From: Desulfovibrionaceae bacterium
Lineage (GTDB): Bacteria; Desulfobacterota; Desulfovibrionia; Desulfovibrionales; Desulfovibrionaceae
Reading direction: 5' to 3'
Assembly: GCA_019421865.1 (NCBI GenBank)
Contig: JAHZEL010000001.1
Coordinates: 118,704 to 182,703, forward strand
Length of the DNA stretch: 64,000 bases
Notes under the pieces: generated by a model
What the model was told of the DNA's origin: nothing
The model's database searches: none
What the model saw: the letters and a program-made list of their open reading frames with translations, nothing else
Part shown: positions 16,817-25,468 of the stretch, piece by piece
Layout of the letters: the number at the start of each line of letters is the position of its first letter
How positions within the stretch are numbered: the first letter of the stretch is position 1
Position numbers and translations under genes: made by a program

Positions 16817-18352
16817 ATGGATATTCGTTTTCAAACCGGCGGCCCGTCCCGCTGGAAGGCTGATGTCGTCATAAGTTTCGTTTTTGAAGGCGAAGGCGTG
16901 GAAGAGGCCTGCGGCGTGCTGGCCCAGAACGCGCTGTGGCTCGGCATTGCTCCGGCGTGGCGCGATTTCCGCGGTCGCCGGGAAGAACTGGTCATGTTCT
17001 ACGGCCCCCAGGCCATGGACATTTCCCGTGTGCTCGGCGCAGGTCTCGGCAAGGCCGAGGCTCTGGATATGAGAACGTTCCGCTATGCCGTGGGCCGGGC
17101 GATCCGCCGTTGCCGCGAATACGATCTTGAAACCGTGGGACTGGACGGCGCTTCGCTTGCCCGCGTGGCCGCAAAACTCGGCGTGTCCCTGGCCGATCTC
17201 GTGCGCGAGGCCGTGCTTTCCGCCTTCCTCGGCCTGTACCGCTACGACCGCTGGAAGAGCGGCAAAGAGGAGCACGCCGATCCTCGTTGGCTGGCCGTCA
17301 TGCTGGAAGACGAATTTCTCGAGGATGCCGTGCGCCGCGCGGCCAGAACGGCCGAGGCCGAGGCCTGCGGCATCCGCATCGCCCGCGACGCGGCCAATGA
17401 TCCGGCCAATGTGATGACGCCTTCGGCCTTTGCCGAAAAGGCGCAGTCCGTGGCAACCGCTCACGGCATGAAGATCCGCGTGCTCGGTGAAGAGGAGCTG
17501 AAGGCGGAGAACATGAACGCCTATCTTGCCGTGGCGCGCGGCTCCTCCGAAGCGCCCCGCATGGTGGTCATGGAGTACGTTCCCGCCGGTACGGAAGGAA
17601 AGGCTCCCGTGGTCTTCGTGGGCAAGGGCCTGTGCTTCGATTCCGGCGGCATCAGCCTGAAGCCCGCCAAGGGCATGGAGGAAATGAAGGGCGACATGTC
17701 CGGCGCCGCTGCGGTGCTGGGCGTCATGGAAGCTCTGGGGCAGCTTGCGCCTTCGCTGCAGCCGGAATGCCCCGTGGTGGGCATCATGGCCTGCGCGGAG
17801 AACATGCCCGACGGTCATGCCACTCGTCCCGGCGACATCGTGGTGGCGAAGAACGGCAAGTCCGTGGAAATCGTGAATACCGACGCCGAAGGCCGTCTCG
17901 TGCTGGCCGACGCCCTTGCCTGGGCGCAGGAACAGTATCAGCCCGGAAAGCTCATCGACATCGCCACCCTTACCGGCGCCTGCGCCGTGGCGCTCGGCAT
18001 GGGAGCCGCCGGACTTTTTGCTTCCGACGACGCGCTGGCCGCCTCGCTCCATGAGGCCGGAACCAGACTTGGCGAACGCAACTGGCATCTTCCCCTGTGG
18101 ACGGATACCGCGCTTGAGGCCCTCAAGAGCCCCTGTGCGGACATGGTCAACTCCGGTCCGCGCGAGGGCGGAGCCATCAATGCCGCCGTGTTCCTCCGTC
18201 AGTTCGTCCGCGACGGCGTGGCCTGGGCGCATATCGACATGGCTTCGGCCGACAATGCCGAGAATCCCATCAACGCCAAGGGGGCCACGGGCTTCGGCGT
18301 GCGTACGCTTCTCTCCGCCGTGTGGGGCGGAACGGACGACCTCCTGCAGTAG
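16817..18352 (+). CDS. pepA: leucyl aminopeptidase, M17 family (511 aa)
   Basis: Cytosolic two-metal aminopeptidase. The C-terminal catalytic domain carries the M17 signature NTDAEGRLVLADAL near residue 353, the metal and substrate residues in GKGLCFDSGGISLKP near residue 270, and MSGAAAVLG. The N-terminal ~165 residues form the usual macro-like domain. Length matches E. coli PepA. It probably forms an operon with the preceding pseudouridine synthase gene, and a terminator-like hairpin follows at 18366. Confidence 0.95.
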   Translation: MDIRFQTGGPSRWKADVVISFVFEGEGVEEACGVLAQNALWLGIAPAWRDFRGRREELVMFYGPQAMDISRVLGAGLGKAEALDMRTFRYAVGRAIRRCREYDLETVGLDGASLARVAAKLGVSLADLVREAVLSAFLGLYRYDRWKSGKEEHADPRWLAVMLEDEFLEDAVRRAARTAEAEACGIRIARDAANDPANVMTPSAFAEKAQSVATAHGMKIRVLGEEELKAENMNAYLAVARGSSEAPRMVVMEYVPAGTEGKAPVVFVGKGLCFDSGGISLKPAKGMEEMKGDMSGAAAVLGVMEALGQLAPSLQPECPVVGIMACAENMPDGHATRPGDIVVAKNGKSVEIVNTDAEGRLVLADALAWAQEQYQPGKLIDIATLTGACAVALGMGAAGLFASDDALAASLHEAGTRLGERNWHLPLWTDTALEALKSPCADMVNSGPREGGAINAAVFLRQFVRDGVAWAHIDMASADNAENPINAKGATGFGVRTLLSAVWGGTDDLLQ

Positions 18353-18365
18353 TCATTAATTAAGG

Positions 18366-18403
18366 AGACCGGAGAGAGCTATGCTGCTCGCTCCGGTCTT
18401 TCT
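18366..18403 (+). terminator. intrinsic terminator after pepA
   Basis: Stem AGACCGGAG / CTCCGGTCT followed by a short pyrimidine-rich run (TTCT), just after the pepA stop. The U-run is weak. Confidence 0.6.
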
Positions 18404-18533
18404 CACTACAGACCGCCGGGCCGGGCACAGTTGTCGCCCTCCGGTGCAATCTTCTGCCGCGGCGCTTTCGGATCAGCCGGAAACGTTCCGCCGGCGGAAC
18501 AACAGAACGGGACAGTCCCGTAGGGGAGAAGGT

Positions 18534-19319
18534 GTGAGCCGGATAAACAAGCTCAGCTTCGCGCAGCAGGTGTGCGTGAAGTCCGCAGGAAGAGCCATGC
18601 AGTCCACGGGCATGCTGCGCCCGGGGGCGCGCGTGGGCGTGGCCGTGTCGGGCGGGGTGGACAGTTTCGTGCTGCTCAAGGTGCTGAGCATTCGTCAGCG
18701 CATTGTTCCCTTCCCCTTCGAGATCATGGCCATTCATCTCAATCCGGGCTTTGATCCGGACAATCATGCGCCGCTGGCGAAGTGGCTGGCGGAGGAGGGC
18801 ATTGCCGGACATCTCGAAGTCACCGACTACGGTCCGCGCGGCCATTCCGAAGAGAATCTGCGCAGCTCTCCCTGTTTCTACTGCGCCCGTCTGCGCCGCA
18901 AGCGCCTGTTCACGCTGTGCCGGGAATACAAGCTGACGCATCTGGCCTTCGGGCACAACAACGACGATCTCGTCTCCAATTTCCTCATGAATCTGGTGCA
19001 GACCGGCAAGGTGGCGGGCATGAGCATGAACGAGCCGTTCTTCGGCGGGGCGCTTCAGGTCATCCGTCCGCTCATGCTGCTTTCCAAGGCGGAAATCATG
19101 CGCGCGGCACGGCAGTGGGAACTGCCGGTGTTTTCCAATCCCTGCCCCTCGGCCGGAAAAACGAAGCGCGCCGACATGATGGATCTGCTCGACACCATGT
19201 GCGCGGGCAGCAAGGTCCGCCGGAAGAACATCTTCAACGGTCTTGCCCGCTGGCAGTGGGAACAGAACCGTCTCGACGGCACCGCAATTGACGGCAGCGC
19301 CGCAGACGGCATAGAGTAG
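18534..19319 (+). CDS. TtcA-family tRNA 2-thiocytidine synthetase-like protein (261 aa)
   Basis: PP-loop ATPase of the TtcA/TilS type that adenylates a tRNA base for thiolation. The PP-loop AVSGGVDSFVLLK lies near residue 42, the CxxC pair is in PCFYCARLRRKRLF, and GHNNDD follows. A further cysteine in NPCPS could complete an iron-sulfur site. The start is taken as GTG 18534, with GGGGAG five bases upstream; the extra 51 codons of the longer frame have no family resemblance and overlap the terminator. The gene is followed by the PAP2-like gene. Confidence 0.82.
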   Translation: MSRINKLSFAQQVCVKSAGRAMQSTGMLRPGARVGVAVSGGVDSFVLLKVLSIRQRIVPFPFEIMAIHLNPGFDPDNHAPLAKWLAEEGIAGHLEVTDYGPRGHSEENLRSSPCFYCARLRRKRLFTLCREYKLTHLAFGHNNDDLVSNFLMNLVQTGKVAGMSMNEPFFGGALQVIRPLMLLSKAEIMRAARQWELPVFSNPCPSAGKTKRADMMDLLDTMCAGSKVRRKNIFNGLARWQWEQNRLDGTAIDGSAADGIE

Positions 19320-19413
19320 CCTGACACGCGGCGGAAAGGAGAGGTCCGCCGTGCCCCTGTGCCGCGCGCACCGCGTTGCGGTCTGGAATGATCACAGCAT
19401 ACAAGAGGCTTTT

Positions 19414-20031
19414 ATGTTTCAGATTATTGACCAGTCTTTGTTTGAGCTCATCAACATTTCGGCGCATAACGCCGTCTTCAACTTCGTTGTTCCGCTCTTT
19501 TCCCAGGTCTGGCTCATGTGGGTCGGCGCGCTGATCTGCGTGGTGACCTATGCGGTGCACTGCTGGCGCAGCTCGCTGGAGCCGGTGGGCCGCGTGCTCA
19601 TGCTGGTGCTGCTCATGGGCCTTTCCGTGGGCGTGACCGACATCACCACCAGCGCGATGAAATCCTCCATCGACAGGGACAGACCCTGTCAGGTACTCGT
19701 GGGCACGAACTATTACGACACCGCCACTGATCAGTGGCTGGTCATCGACGAAAACACCACCGAGACGGAAGGACTCGGCGGTTCCATGCCGTCTTCGCCC
19801 TCGGCGGCCTGCATGGCCGTGGCCGTGGTTCTCTCCCTGCTGTTCTACCGTTCCAATCCCTGGGTGTACCTGCTGCCGTTCAGCGTGGGCTTCTCTCAGG
19901 TGTATACCGGCAAGAACTATCCGTTCGATATTGTCGTAGGATGGCTGATCGGTCTTGTTTCCGTTATTGCCGTATGGTGGATATGTCATTTGATTATCAT
20001 ACGTTTTTCCTCCCATAGACGCCTCGGCTGA
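19414..20031 (+). CDS. PAP2-superfamily membrane protein lacking the catalytic histidines (205 aa)
   Basis: Multi-span membrane protein of the phosphatidic-acid-phosphatase type 2 fold. The first motif KX6RP is intact (KSSIDRDRP). The second motif, normally PSGH, reads PSSP. The third, normally SRX5HX3D, reads SQVYTGKNYPFD, so the nucleophile-region histidine is Asn. Both catalytic histidines are thus missing while the fold and neighbouring residues are kept. It may be a non-hydrolytic binding or transport protein, or use another chemistry. The ATG at 19414 has an AGAGG site nearby. Confidence 0.78.
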   Translation: MFQIIDQSLFELINISAHNAVFNFVVPLFSQVWLMWVGALICVVTYAVHCWRSSLEPVGRVLMLVLLMGLSVGVTDITTSAMKSSIDRDRPCQVLVGTNYYDTATDQWLVIDENTTETEGLGGSMPSSPSAACMAVAVVLSLLFYRSNPWVYLLPFSVGFSQVYTGKNYPFDIVVGWLIGLVSVIAVWWICHLIIIRFSSHRRLG

Positions 20032-20071
20032 GCTGTGAATAAAAAAAATAAAAAATTCCGGGAAAAATCGC

Positions 20072-20099
20072 TTGACTTCTCCGGCGATTCCGGTATTTT
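20072..20099 (+). promoter_or_regulatory. promoter of the first tRNA-Gln/Glu pair
   Basis: TTGACT -35 and TATTTT -10 hexamers 16 bp apart, 14 bp upstream of tRNA-Gln. Confidence 0.55.
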
Positions 20100-20112
20100 T
20101 CTTTCTCGCTGA

Positions 20113-20187
20113 TGGGCTATCGTTCAATTGGCAGGACGTCGGATTCTGGCTCCGATAATCAAGGTTCGAGTCCTTGTAGCCCAGCCA
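20113..20187 (+). tRNA. tRNA-Gln (CTG)
   Basis: A 75-nt cloverleaf with acceptor TGGGCTA/TAGCCCA and encoded CCA. The anticodon stem TCGGA/TCCGA holds the loop TTCTGGC, so the anticodon is CTG. The body closely resembles known bacterial tRNA-Gln. A tRNA-Glu follows 11 bp later. An exact second copy lies at 20511. Confidence 0.95.
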
Positions 20188-20198
20188 CAGCAAAATAT

Positions 20199-20275
20199 GT
20201 CCCCATCGTCTAGCCGGCCCAGGACAGCGGCCTTTCACGCCGTCAACGGCGGTTCAAATCCGCCTGGGGACGCCA
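20199..20275 (+). tRNA. tRNA-Glu (TTC), copy 1
   Basis: A 77-nt tRNA with acceptor GTCCCCA/TGGGGAC, encoded CCA and loop CTTTCAC, so anticodon TTC. The T-stem is GGCGG/CCGCC. It differs from copy 2 only in this T-stem region, where the changes are compensatory. Confidence 0.95.
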
Positions 20276-20286
20276 AAAAGAAATCA

Positions 20287-20317
20287 ACGCCCTGTGAGAA
20301 ATCACAGGGCGTTTTTT
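20287..20317 (+). terminator. terminator of the first tRNA pair
   Basis: Eleven-base-pair stem ACGCCCTGTGA / TCACAGGGCGT with a GAAA loop and a T6 run. Confidence 0.95.
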
Positions 20318-20469
20318 CGTTGTTCAGCGGTAGCCTCCGGCTCTGAGGGGAGGGATAGTGCTTTTGTTTTTTTTTGCCGGACTTGGGCAGAAAAGAGCGG
20401 GCTTTCGGGGCAGGCGGCCTGCCGGAAAGGCGCCCCTTGGAAAATATTTTTTTTAAGGTCGAATACGCA

Positions 20470-20497
20470 TTGACATTCCGGCTGATTCTGCTATCGT
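20470..20497 (+). promoter_or_regulatory. promoter of the second tRNA-Gln/Glu pair
   Basis: Consensus TTGACA -35 and TATCGT -10 hexamers 16 bp apart, 13 bp upstream of the second tRNA-Gln. Confidence 0.6.
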
Positions 20498-20510
20498 CTT
20501 TCTTCGCTGA

Positions 20511-20585
20511 TGGGCTATCGTTCAATTGGCAGGACGTCGGATTCTGGCTCCGATAATCAAGGTTCGAGTCCTTGTAGCCCAGCCA
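20511..20585 (+). tRNA. tRNA-Gln (CTG), second copy
   Basis: Identical to the tRNA at 20113-20187, including the 11-bp spacer to the next tRNA, but with a different upstream region and its own promoter. The pair is a tandem duplication. Confidence 0.95.
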
Positions 20586-20596
20586 CAGCAAAATAT

Positions 20597-20673
20597 GTCC
20601 CCATCGTCTAGCCGGCCCAGGACAGCGGCCTTTCACGCCGTCAACAGGGGTTCAAATCCCCTTGGGGACGCCA
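20597..20673 (+). tRNA. tRNA-Glu (TTC), copy 2, carrying the island attachment site
   Basis: Same 77-nt structure as copy 1 but with T-stem AGGGG/CCCCT, fully paired. Its 3' 48 bases (20626-20673) recur with three mismatches at 47355-47402. This marks the gene as the integration target, with a tRNA kept whole by the integrated element. Confidence 0.95.
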
Positions 20674-20682
20674 AGGAAATTC

Positions 20683-20714
20683 AAGGACTTAGAGTAAAAT
20701 CTAAGTCCTTTTTT
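20683..20714 (+). terminator. terminator of the second tRNA pair
   Basis: Stem AAGGACTTAGA / TCTAAGTCCTT with a 6-nt loop and a T-run. Confidence 0.92.
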
Positions 20715-20718
20715 CGTA

Positions 20719-20755
20719 TGTGGGGCATTCCTGCCCCACACTCTGCCCCACAGAT
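20719..20755. repeat. left-end integrase arm-like repeats
   Basis: Contains TGTGGGGCA (20719-20727) and two direct TGCCCCACA copies (20732-20740 and 20744-20752). The double direct-repeat block from 20731 to 20755 recurs identically at 47219-47243, near the other end of the island. Confidence 0.7.
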
Positions 20756-21848
20756 TTCGAAAAGTTTAATAAAATTTTTTCGAGCGGGATAAAAGGGCTC
20801 TACTTCAAAAACAGGGGCAAAGGAAATTTGGGGCGGCCATTCCGGCACGTTTTCTCCAGCCTATCCGCAGAGGACGTGGACGCGCAAGCTGTAGTTCTCG
20901 AAATTCCTGAATCCGTACGCCCGTTGCTGGATGAGTTTCATTTTCCGGTGGAAGCCTTCGGTGATCCCGTTGTTCTTCGAGAAGCGGAACATCCGGGCTA
21001 TCTCTTCCTTCCACGAGTCCAACATACGGCCCAGTGAGCTCATGGGCTTGCACGGACTGCGGCAAAGCTCGTCTATGCAGGACAGCAGACGCGACACAAC
21101 TTCCCGGCATTGTTCCTTATTCTGTCGGCGTATCCGCAAAAGTTCGCACAGCTCCTGGCAGAATTCGTACACAGCCTGCAAGGCAGGATTCCTGCTGAAC
21201 GACTCCCGTAATTTCTGTTCCTGCGCTTCCGAAAGGCTGTCCCGGCGCATGAACATCAGGCGGAGCTGACGCAGATTCCGGCCGTTGAAATATTCTTCGT
21301 CCAGCATTTTGCAGAGCGCGGTAACATGCTGGTTTATCAAACGAATAACGTGGAATCGGTCTGACACTATCATAGCTTTCGGGAAATACTGCCGTACGAT
21401 GTTCCGATACGCATTGTTCATGTCGATGCACGCCACGCGTACGCGGTCGCGGCCTTCCAGAGAACAAAGAAACGCATGAAGAGTGGCGACGCTCTTGCCG
21501 AGGGCGATGTCGAAAATTTTGTTCTTCCCGAGGTCGCAGAACGTGATGGCGAAGCCGACACAGCGCGTGAAGCGATGCTCGTCGATGCCAAGAAAACGCG
21601 GACACAGCCGGTTCTGGAACTGCGAGTCCTCAAGCAGAATCATCTGATGGTAGAAGCGTTCGGCCGTGGCCACGGATATACCTTGCAACTCTGCGATATC
21701 CTTATTGGAAACACCCTTGTTGTATTCGAGGAAGACGTTCTTTTTCAAGAGTTCCGTGGCGCGGTTCCACGGTCTGACTCCCGGAAGTCGTGTGTTGAAA
21801 TAGCGTCCACATCGCTTACAGCGGAACTTGTGGCATCGTATACGCAGC

Positions 21849-23199
21849 GGTAGTGTAAGGAAAGTTTCGCACATTCCGAAAATGGAAGTGGCTCCAGAAA
21901 TCGGTTAGAGTTTTGTTACCACACGAAACCCAATCGAAAAAAAAGAGCCACTGCCATGGAAAGTAACAAGGACTTCAGAAAAAAGGAAGCGAGAGTTATT
22001 CAGGTAAACGAGGGAGAACTCAAAAGGCACGTCTCGGAAATTGTACGGGAGAGCGTGGAAGAGACACTCAACGGCCTGTTGGAAGCAGATCAGCTATGCC
22101 AGGCAAGGCGCTATGAACGCAATGCGGAGCGAGCCAGTACTCGCGCAGGCCACTACACAAGGAGCTTGCAGACGACTTCTGGGGAGGTGACGCTGAAGGT
22201 GCCTAAACTTCGGAATCTGCCTTTCGAGACAGCCATCATAGAGCGATACAGAAGGCGTGAAAGTTCCGTCGAAGAAGCACTGGTCGAGATGTATCTGGCG
22301 GGTGTTTCCGTACGTCGGGTGGAGGATATCACCGAGGCTCTATGGGGAAGCCGGGTTAGTTCCAGCACTATCAGTGAACTGAATCAGAAAATCTATAAGA
22401 ACATCGAGGAATGGAGAAACAGCCCACTTGAGGCCGTATATCCCTATATGTTTGTAGATGGAATATGGCTCAAACGCTCATGGGGAGGTGTTGTTCAGTC
22501 AGTATCCGTGCTTGTGGCCATCGGCGTCAATAAGGAAGGATTTCGGGAGATTCTCGGAGTTGCAGAAGGAAGTCGAGAAGATGCTGAAAGCTGGAAGAAT
22601 TTCTTCCGCTACTTGAAGAAACGAGGCCTCCAACGTGTTCGACTTATCGTATCTGACAAAAGCACTGGTATTCTTGATGCCATAGGTGACTTCTTCCCGG
22701 AAAGTCGCTGGCAACGATGCGTGGTTCACTTCTACCGGAATGTTTTGAATGCGGTTCCTGTTGGAAAATCGAAAGAAGTTTCTGCCATGCTGAAAGCTAT
22801 CCATGCCCAAGAGGACAGAGAATCGGCCCAGCAAAAGGCAGAACAAATTTCAGCCAAACTCAAGGCCCTGCGACTGGACAAAGCAGCACGAATTGTCCAG
22901 GCAGGAGCAGAGGAGACATTTGCCTTTTACGACTTTCCTTCTAATCACTGGCGACATATCCGCACAAACAATCCGCTTGAGCGACTTAATCGTGAAATTA
23001 GGAGGCGTACACGAGTGGTAGGGAATTTCCCCGATGGACATTCTGCCCTGATGCTCGTAGCGGCTCGCCTGCGGTATCTTGCTGGCAAAAAGTGGGGAAC
23101 CGAACGCTATCTCAATATGAAAACCTTCGGGGAACTTGGCTAGAGGAAAATTTCTAACCGATTGAGCTACAAATTGTGCGAAAAACTATGGATGTTATC
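21849..23199 (+). mobile_element. IS256-family insertion sequence (1351 bp)
   Basis: Flanked by an exact 8-bp direct repeat TACGCAGC (21841-21848 and 23200-23207), the normal target duplication for IS256. The ends are imperfect inverted repeats that share TTTCGCACA about 17 bp in from each end. It carries a single transposase gene and looks intact and recent. Confidence 0.92.
21956..23143 (+). CDS. IS256-family (mutator-type) transposase (395 aa)
   Basis: DDE transposase of full length. The catalytic acidic residues sit in YMFVDGIWLKR (about residue 165), RLIVSDKSTGILDAI (about 230) and the strongly conserved NPLERLNREIRRRTRVVG (about 340). The N-terminal part has the family's LKVPKLRNLPFETAII segment. 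It is the only gene of the 1351-bp element and no frame damage is seen. Confidence 0.95.
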   Translation: MESNKDFRKKEARVIQVNEGELKRHVSEIVRESVEETLNGLLEADQLCQARRYERNAERASTRAGHYTRSLQTTSGEVTLKVPKLRNLPFETAIIERYRRRESSVEEALVEMYLAGVSVRRVEDITEALWGSRVSSSTISELNQKIYKNIEEWRNSPLEAVYPYMFVDGIWLKRSWGGVVQSVSVLVAIGVNKEGFREILGVAEGSREDAESWKNFFRYLKKRGLQRVRLIVSDKSTGILDAIGDFFPESRWQRCVVHFYRNVLNAVPVGKSKEVSAMLKAIHAQEDRESAQQKAEQISAKLKALRLDKAARIVQAGAEETFAFYDFPSNHWRHIRTNNPLERLNREIRRRTRVVGNFPDGHSALMLVAARLRYLAGKKWGTERYLNMKTFGELG

Positions 23200-23564
23200 T
23201 ACGCAGCCGCACGGGATTCACGGCTACGCGGTAGCTTTTTATCTCGCGCCAGAACGAGTCCTTGATCCGAAGCTCTTCCCCGCCGCAATGCGGACAGCGG
23301 TTTTCCCCTTCCCAGCGCACTTCCAGAACGCACGGCGACAGCGACACTACTTTCGATATTGCCATATCCGGCAGACAAAATATGATCCTTTTCATAGGGC
23401 TCTCCTTCCTTGGTCGGAATGGTTACCCTGTAGGCATATCACACCCGTGGTATGCCTTTTGTTTTATCCCTACCCCCTTCTTTAAGAGAGAGCCGAGCTG
23501 TTTGAGCGAGTAGACAATACCGTGTGTAAAAAGATTCAGAAACTATACCAACATCTGTATATGT

Positions 23565-24653
23565 TTAATATAGCCGCCATATTTTTTCTAATTGGTGGTA
23601 AACTTGTTGTATGGATCTATAGATAAAAATGGATAGAAAAAAGTTTTTTTTAAGCATCGGAAGTTGTGTAAAATCATGTTCTTCAATGATAAAATTACTT
23701 CTTCGAGCAATACCTTGCTTGGAACAAATATTTCTATTGAGTTCTACTCGCCAGAATAATTTTCCAAAAAGTTTGGACCAAAAGGAAACACTATATCGAT
23801 AGAGGGAGAAAAAGTAATCGCTCTCCACCATGCTAATAATTACGTCTTTACGGGTACTGGCATTATCACTCCACCGATATCCTCCCGTGACGCACCCAAG
23901 GTGTATAACAGAATAGTCCTTCATGATTTGATAACCAAGAACCTGATCGGCGCAGGCTCCGTAATCATAATTTATACCACCAGTTTCAATGTAAGCCTTT
24001 TTTAAAATGGTAGTGCCACAAGTCGGCGCATTTGTTTGAGGGCCGCCTTTAATAAGAGCTCCGAGGCGCGTATAAACCTGAAGATATTTTTTGCTACGTT
24101 TTATAGCCTTATTATGATCGAATTTTCCTGAAAATTCGTATGCCCGAGATCGAATAAAGCCAAGATTCTTCAGCTTGTCTTTATATCGCTGAATTACAAG
24201 AAAAATGTTCCTAAGAGCATCAGGAAGGAGCAGATCATCGTCGTGAAGAAAACTAACCCATTCCCCTCGGGCCAGTTCAACTCCCCGATTCCAGTTGTAG
24301 CCTGCTCCTATGTTTTCTCGATTGTGATAGAAGAGTACGCGTTCACAGTTGATATCTTGAACAATCTCCAACGCAGGAGTGTTCCCCTGTTCTGTCAGTG
24401 GCGTGTTGTCAACAACAATGATTTCCCAGCAGCATCCCGGATCTTCCTGACGTAACACACTTTCGAGAGCTTCGCGAAAAAAAGCCGCGCGGGAATAGGT
24501 TGGAATTAGCACGGAAAGAAAAGGCGTAGCATCAATACTCCTATCACCATAGAGAAGGTCTGTCTGGACATTTTTGATTTTGGCAAAGGAGTCGTGATAA
24601 GAATCGATATGGCGAAACGATTCCTTATTTATTCCAAATTCTTGATAGGCCAT
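23565..24653 (-). CDS. family 2 glycosyltransferase (362 aa)
   Basis: GT-A-fold glycosyltransferase, last gene of the surface-glycan operon. It has the GT2 opening FLSVLIPTYSRAAFFREALESV, NRENIGAGYNWNRGVELARG, and the DXD-type metal and nucleotide site HDDDLLLPDAL (about residue 155). The start at 24653 has GGAGG six bases upstream. Donor and acceptor are unknown; by context it adds a residue to the dideoxysugar-containing glycan. The gene is more AT-rich than the housekeeping block, in line with transfer. Confidence 0.88.
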   Translation of the reverse strand: MAYQEFGINKESFRHIDSYHDSFAKIKNVQTDLLYGDRSIDATPFLSVLIPTYSRAAFFREALESVLRQEDPGCCWEIIVVDNTPLTEQGNTPALEIVQDINCERVLFYHNRENIGAGYNWNRGVELARGEWVSFLHDDDLLLPDALRNIFLVIQRYKDKLKNLGFIRSRAYEFSGKFDHNKAIKRSKKYLQVYTRLGALIKGGPQTNAPTCGTTILKKAYIETGGINYDYGACADQVLGYQIMKDYSVIHLGCVTGGYRWSDNASTRKDVIISMVESDYFFSLYRYSVSFWSKLFGKLFWRVELNRNICSKQGIARRSNFIIEEHDFTQLPMLKKNFFLSIFIYRSIQQVYHQLEKIWRLY

Positions 24654-24715
24654 ACCTTTCCTCCATAACATAAGAGGGAGATGTCTCTCCCTCCTATTGT
24701 GATTATATACTGCGA

Positions 24716-25453
24716 CTACAAAGACGCTCCACCATCGATGGGGAGAACTACACCTGTTAGATAAGATGCTGCATCGGAAACAAGGAAGAGCGCTACTTTC
24801 GCCACATCATCAGGAGTTCCGACTCTTCCCAAAGGGATTCTGTCCTCATAGATCTTCGGATCTCTGCCATGCAAAATAGGGGTTAGGATGATGCCAGGAC
24901 AGATACAGTTCACCCGAATACCTTCTTCGCCATAGTTTTTCGCCATCTGGTGTGAAAACTGGATCACAGCCGCCTTTGATGCACTGTACGCATACGAACG
25001 CCCGGCTGCGTAATGCTGCATGCCAGCGATGGAGGCGTTATTGAGGATGCATCCTTTGCTGGCAAGCAGGAGAGGCTTCGCATAACGAGTTACGAGGAAA
25101 TAACCCGTAATGTTCACATCAAAGGTCTGCCGCCAATCCTCAACTGGCATTCTCTCTATTTCCATGGAAGGAAGCATGGTTCCGGCATTATTCATAAGGA
25201 TATCAAGGCGACCGAAACTCTTCGTTATCACATCCAGCAACTGGACGACCTGACTTTCATCACTTGTATCGCATTGAATGAACAAGGCTTTGCCGCCGTA
25301 ACGGCAGATATCCTCTGCCACCGCATTTCCTCTTTCTTCATTGCGACCAGAAATGATGACCTGTGCACCATTCTTGGCAAAAATCCTAGCACAAGCTTCC
25401 CCGATGCCCGAGGTCGCTCCAGTCACGAGGGCTACTTTCCCTTCAAGAGTCAT
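24716..25453 (-). CDS. short-chain dehydrogenase/reductase (245 aa)
   Basis: NAD(P)-dependent oxidoreductase of the classical SDR family. The Rossmann motif TGATSGIG lies near residue 11, NNAG near residue 88, and the catalytic SxxYAYSASK contains the Tyr and Lys of the YxxxK motif. The length is canonical. In the operon it follows the second split transketolase and the aldolase fusion, so it may reduce a ketose-type branch or precursor made by those enzymes. The substrate is not predictable from sequence. Confidence 0.9.
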   Translation of the reverse strand: MTLEGKVALVTGATSGIGEACARIFAKNGAQVIISGRNEERGNAVAEDICRYGGKALFIQCDTSDESQVVQLLDVITKSFGRLDILMNNAGTMLPSMEIERMPVEDWRQTFDVNITGYFLVTRYAKPLLLASKGCILNNASIAGMQHYAAGRSYAYSASKAAVIQFSHQMAKNYGEEGIRVNCICPGIILTPILHGRDPKIYEDRIPLGRVGTPDDVAKVALFLVSDAASYLTGVVLPIDGGASL

Positions 25454-25468
25454 GCCCCATCTCCCTTT

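Larger units (their letters stand above)
20861..23395 (-). pseudogene. ISL3-family transposase, split by an IS256 insertion
   Basis: The N-terminal piece (23395 down to about 23200) has a zinc-binding CPHCGGEELRIKD segment and reads VNPVRLR before the IS. The C-terminal piece (about 21848 down to 20861) resumes with IRCHKFRCKRCG and continues through the ISL3 core FLGIDEHRF and MIVSDRFHVIRLINQ to its natural end near SLRVHVLCG. Removing the inserted element and one copy of the 8-bp duplication restores one uninterrupted frame, so the gene was intact at the time of insertion. The C-terminal open frame alone is 337 codons but lacks the zinc-finger half and is unlikely to be active. Confidence 0.88.
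20796..23494 (-). mobile_element. ISL3-family insertion sequence interrupted by an IS256-family element
   Basis: Left end GGCTCTACTTCAAAAACAG and the reverse complement of the right end, GGCTCTCTCTTAAAGAAGG, form imperfect terminal inverted repeats with the GGCTCT tip usual for ISL3. No matching target duplication was found outside. The transposase gene inside is split by the IS256 element at 21849-23199. Confidence 0.75.

Noticed and set aside
20128..20346. Short frames across the tRNA pairs
   Set aside because: They run through clear tRNA cloverleaves and terminators and are repeated because the tRNA pair is repeated.
20796..23494. An 8-bp target duplication around the whole ISL3 element
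   Set aside because: The flanking octamers (GATAAAAG and GAGCTGTT) do not match, so no duplication can be claimed; only the terminal repeats support the ends.
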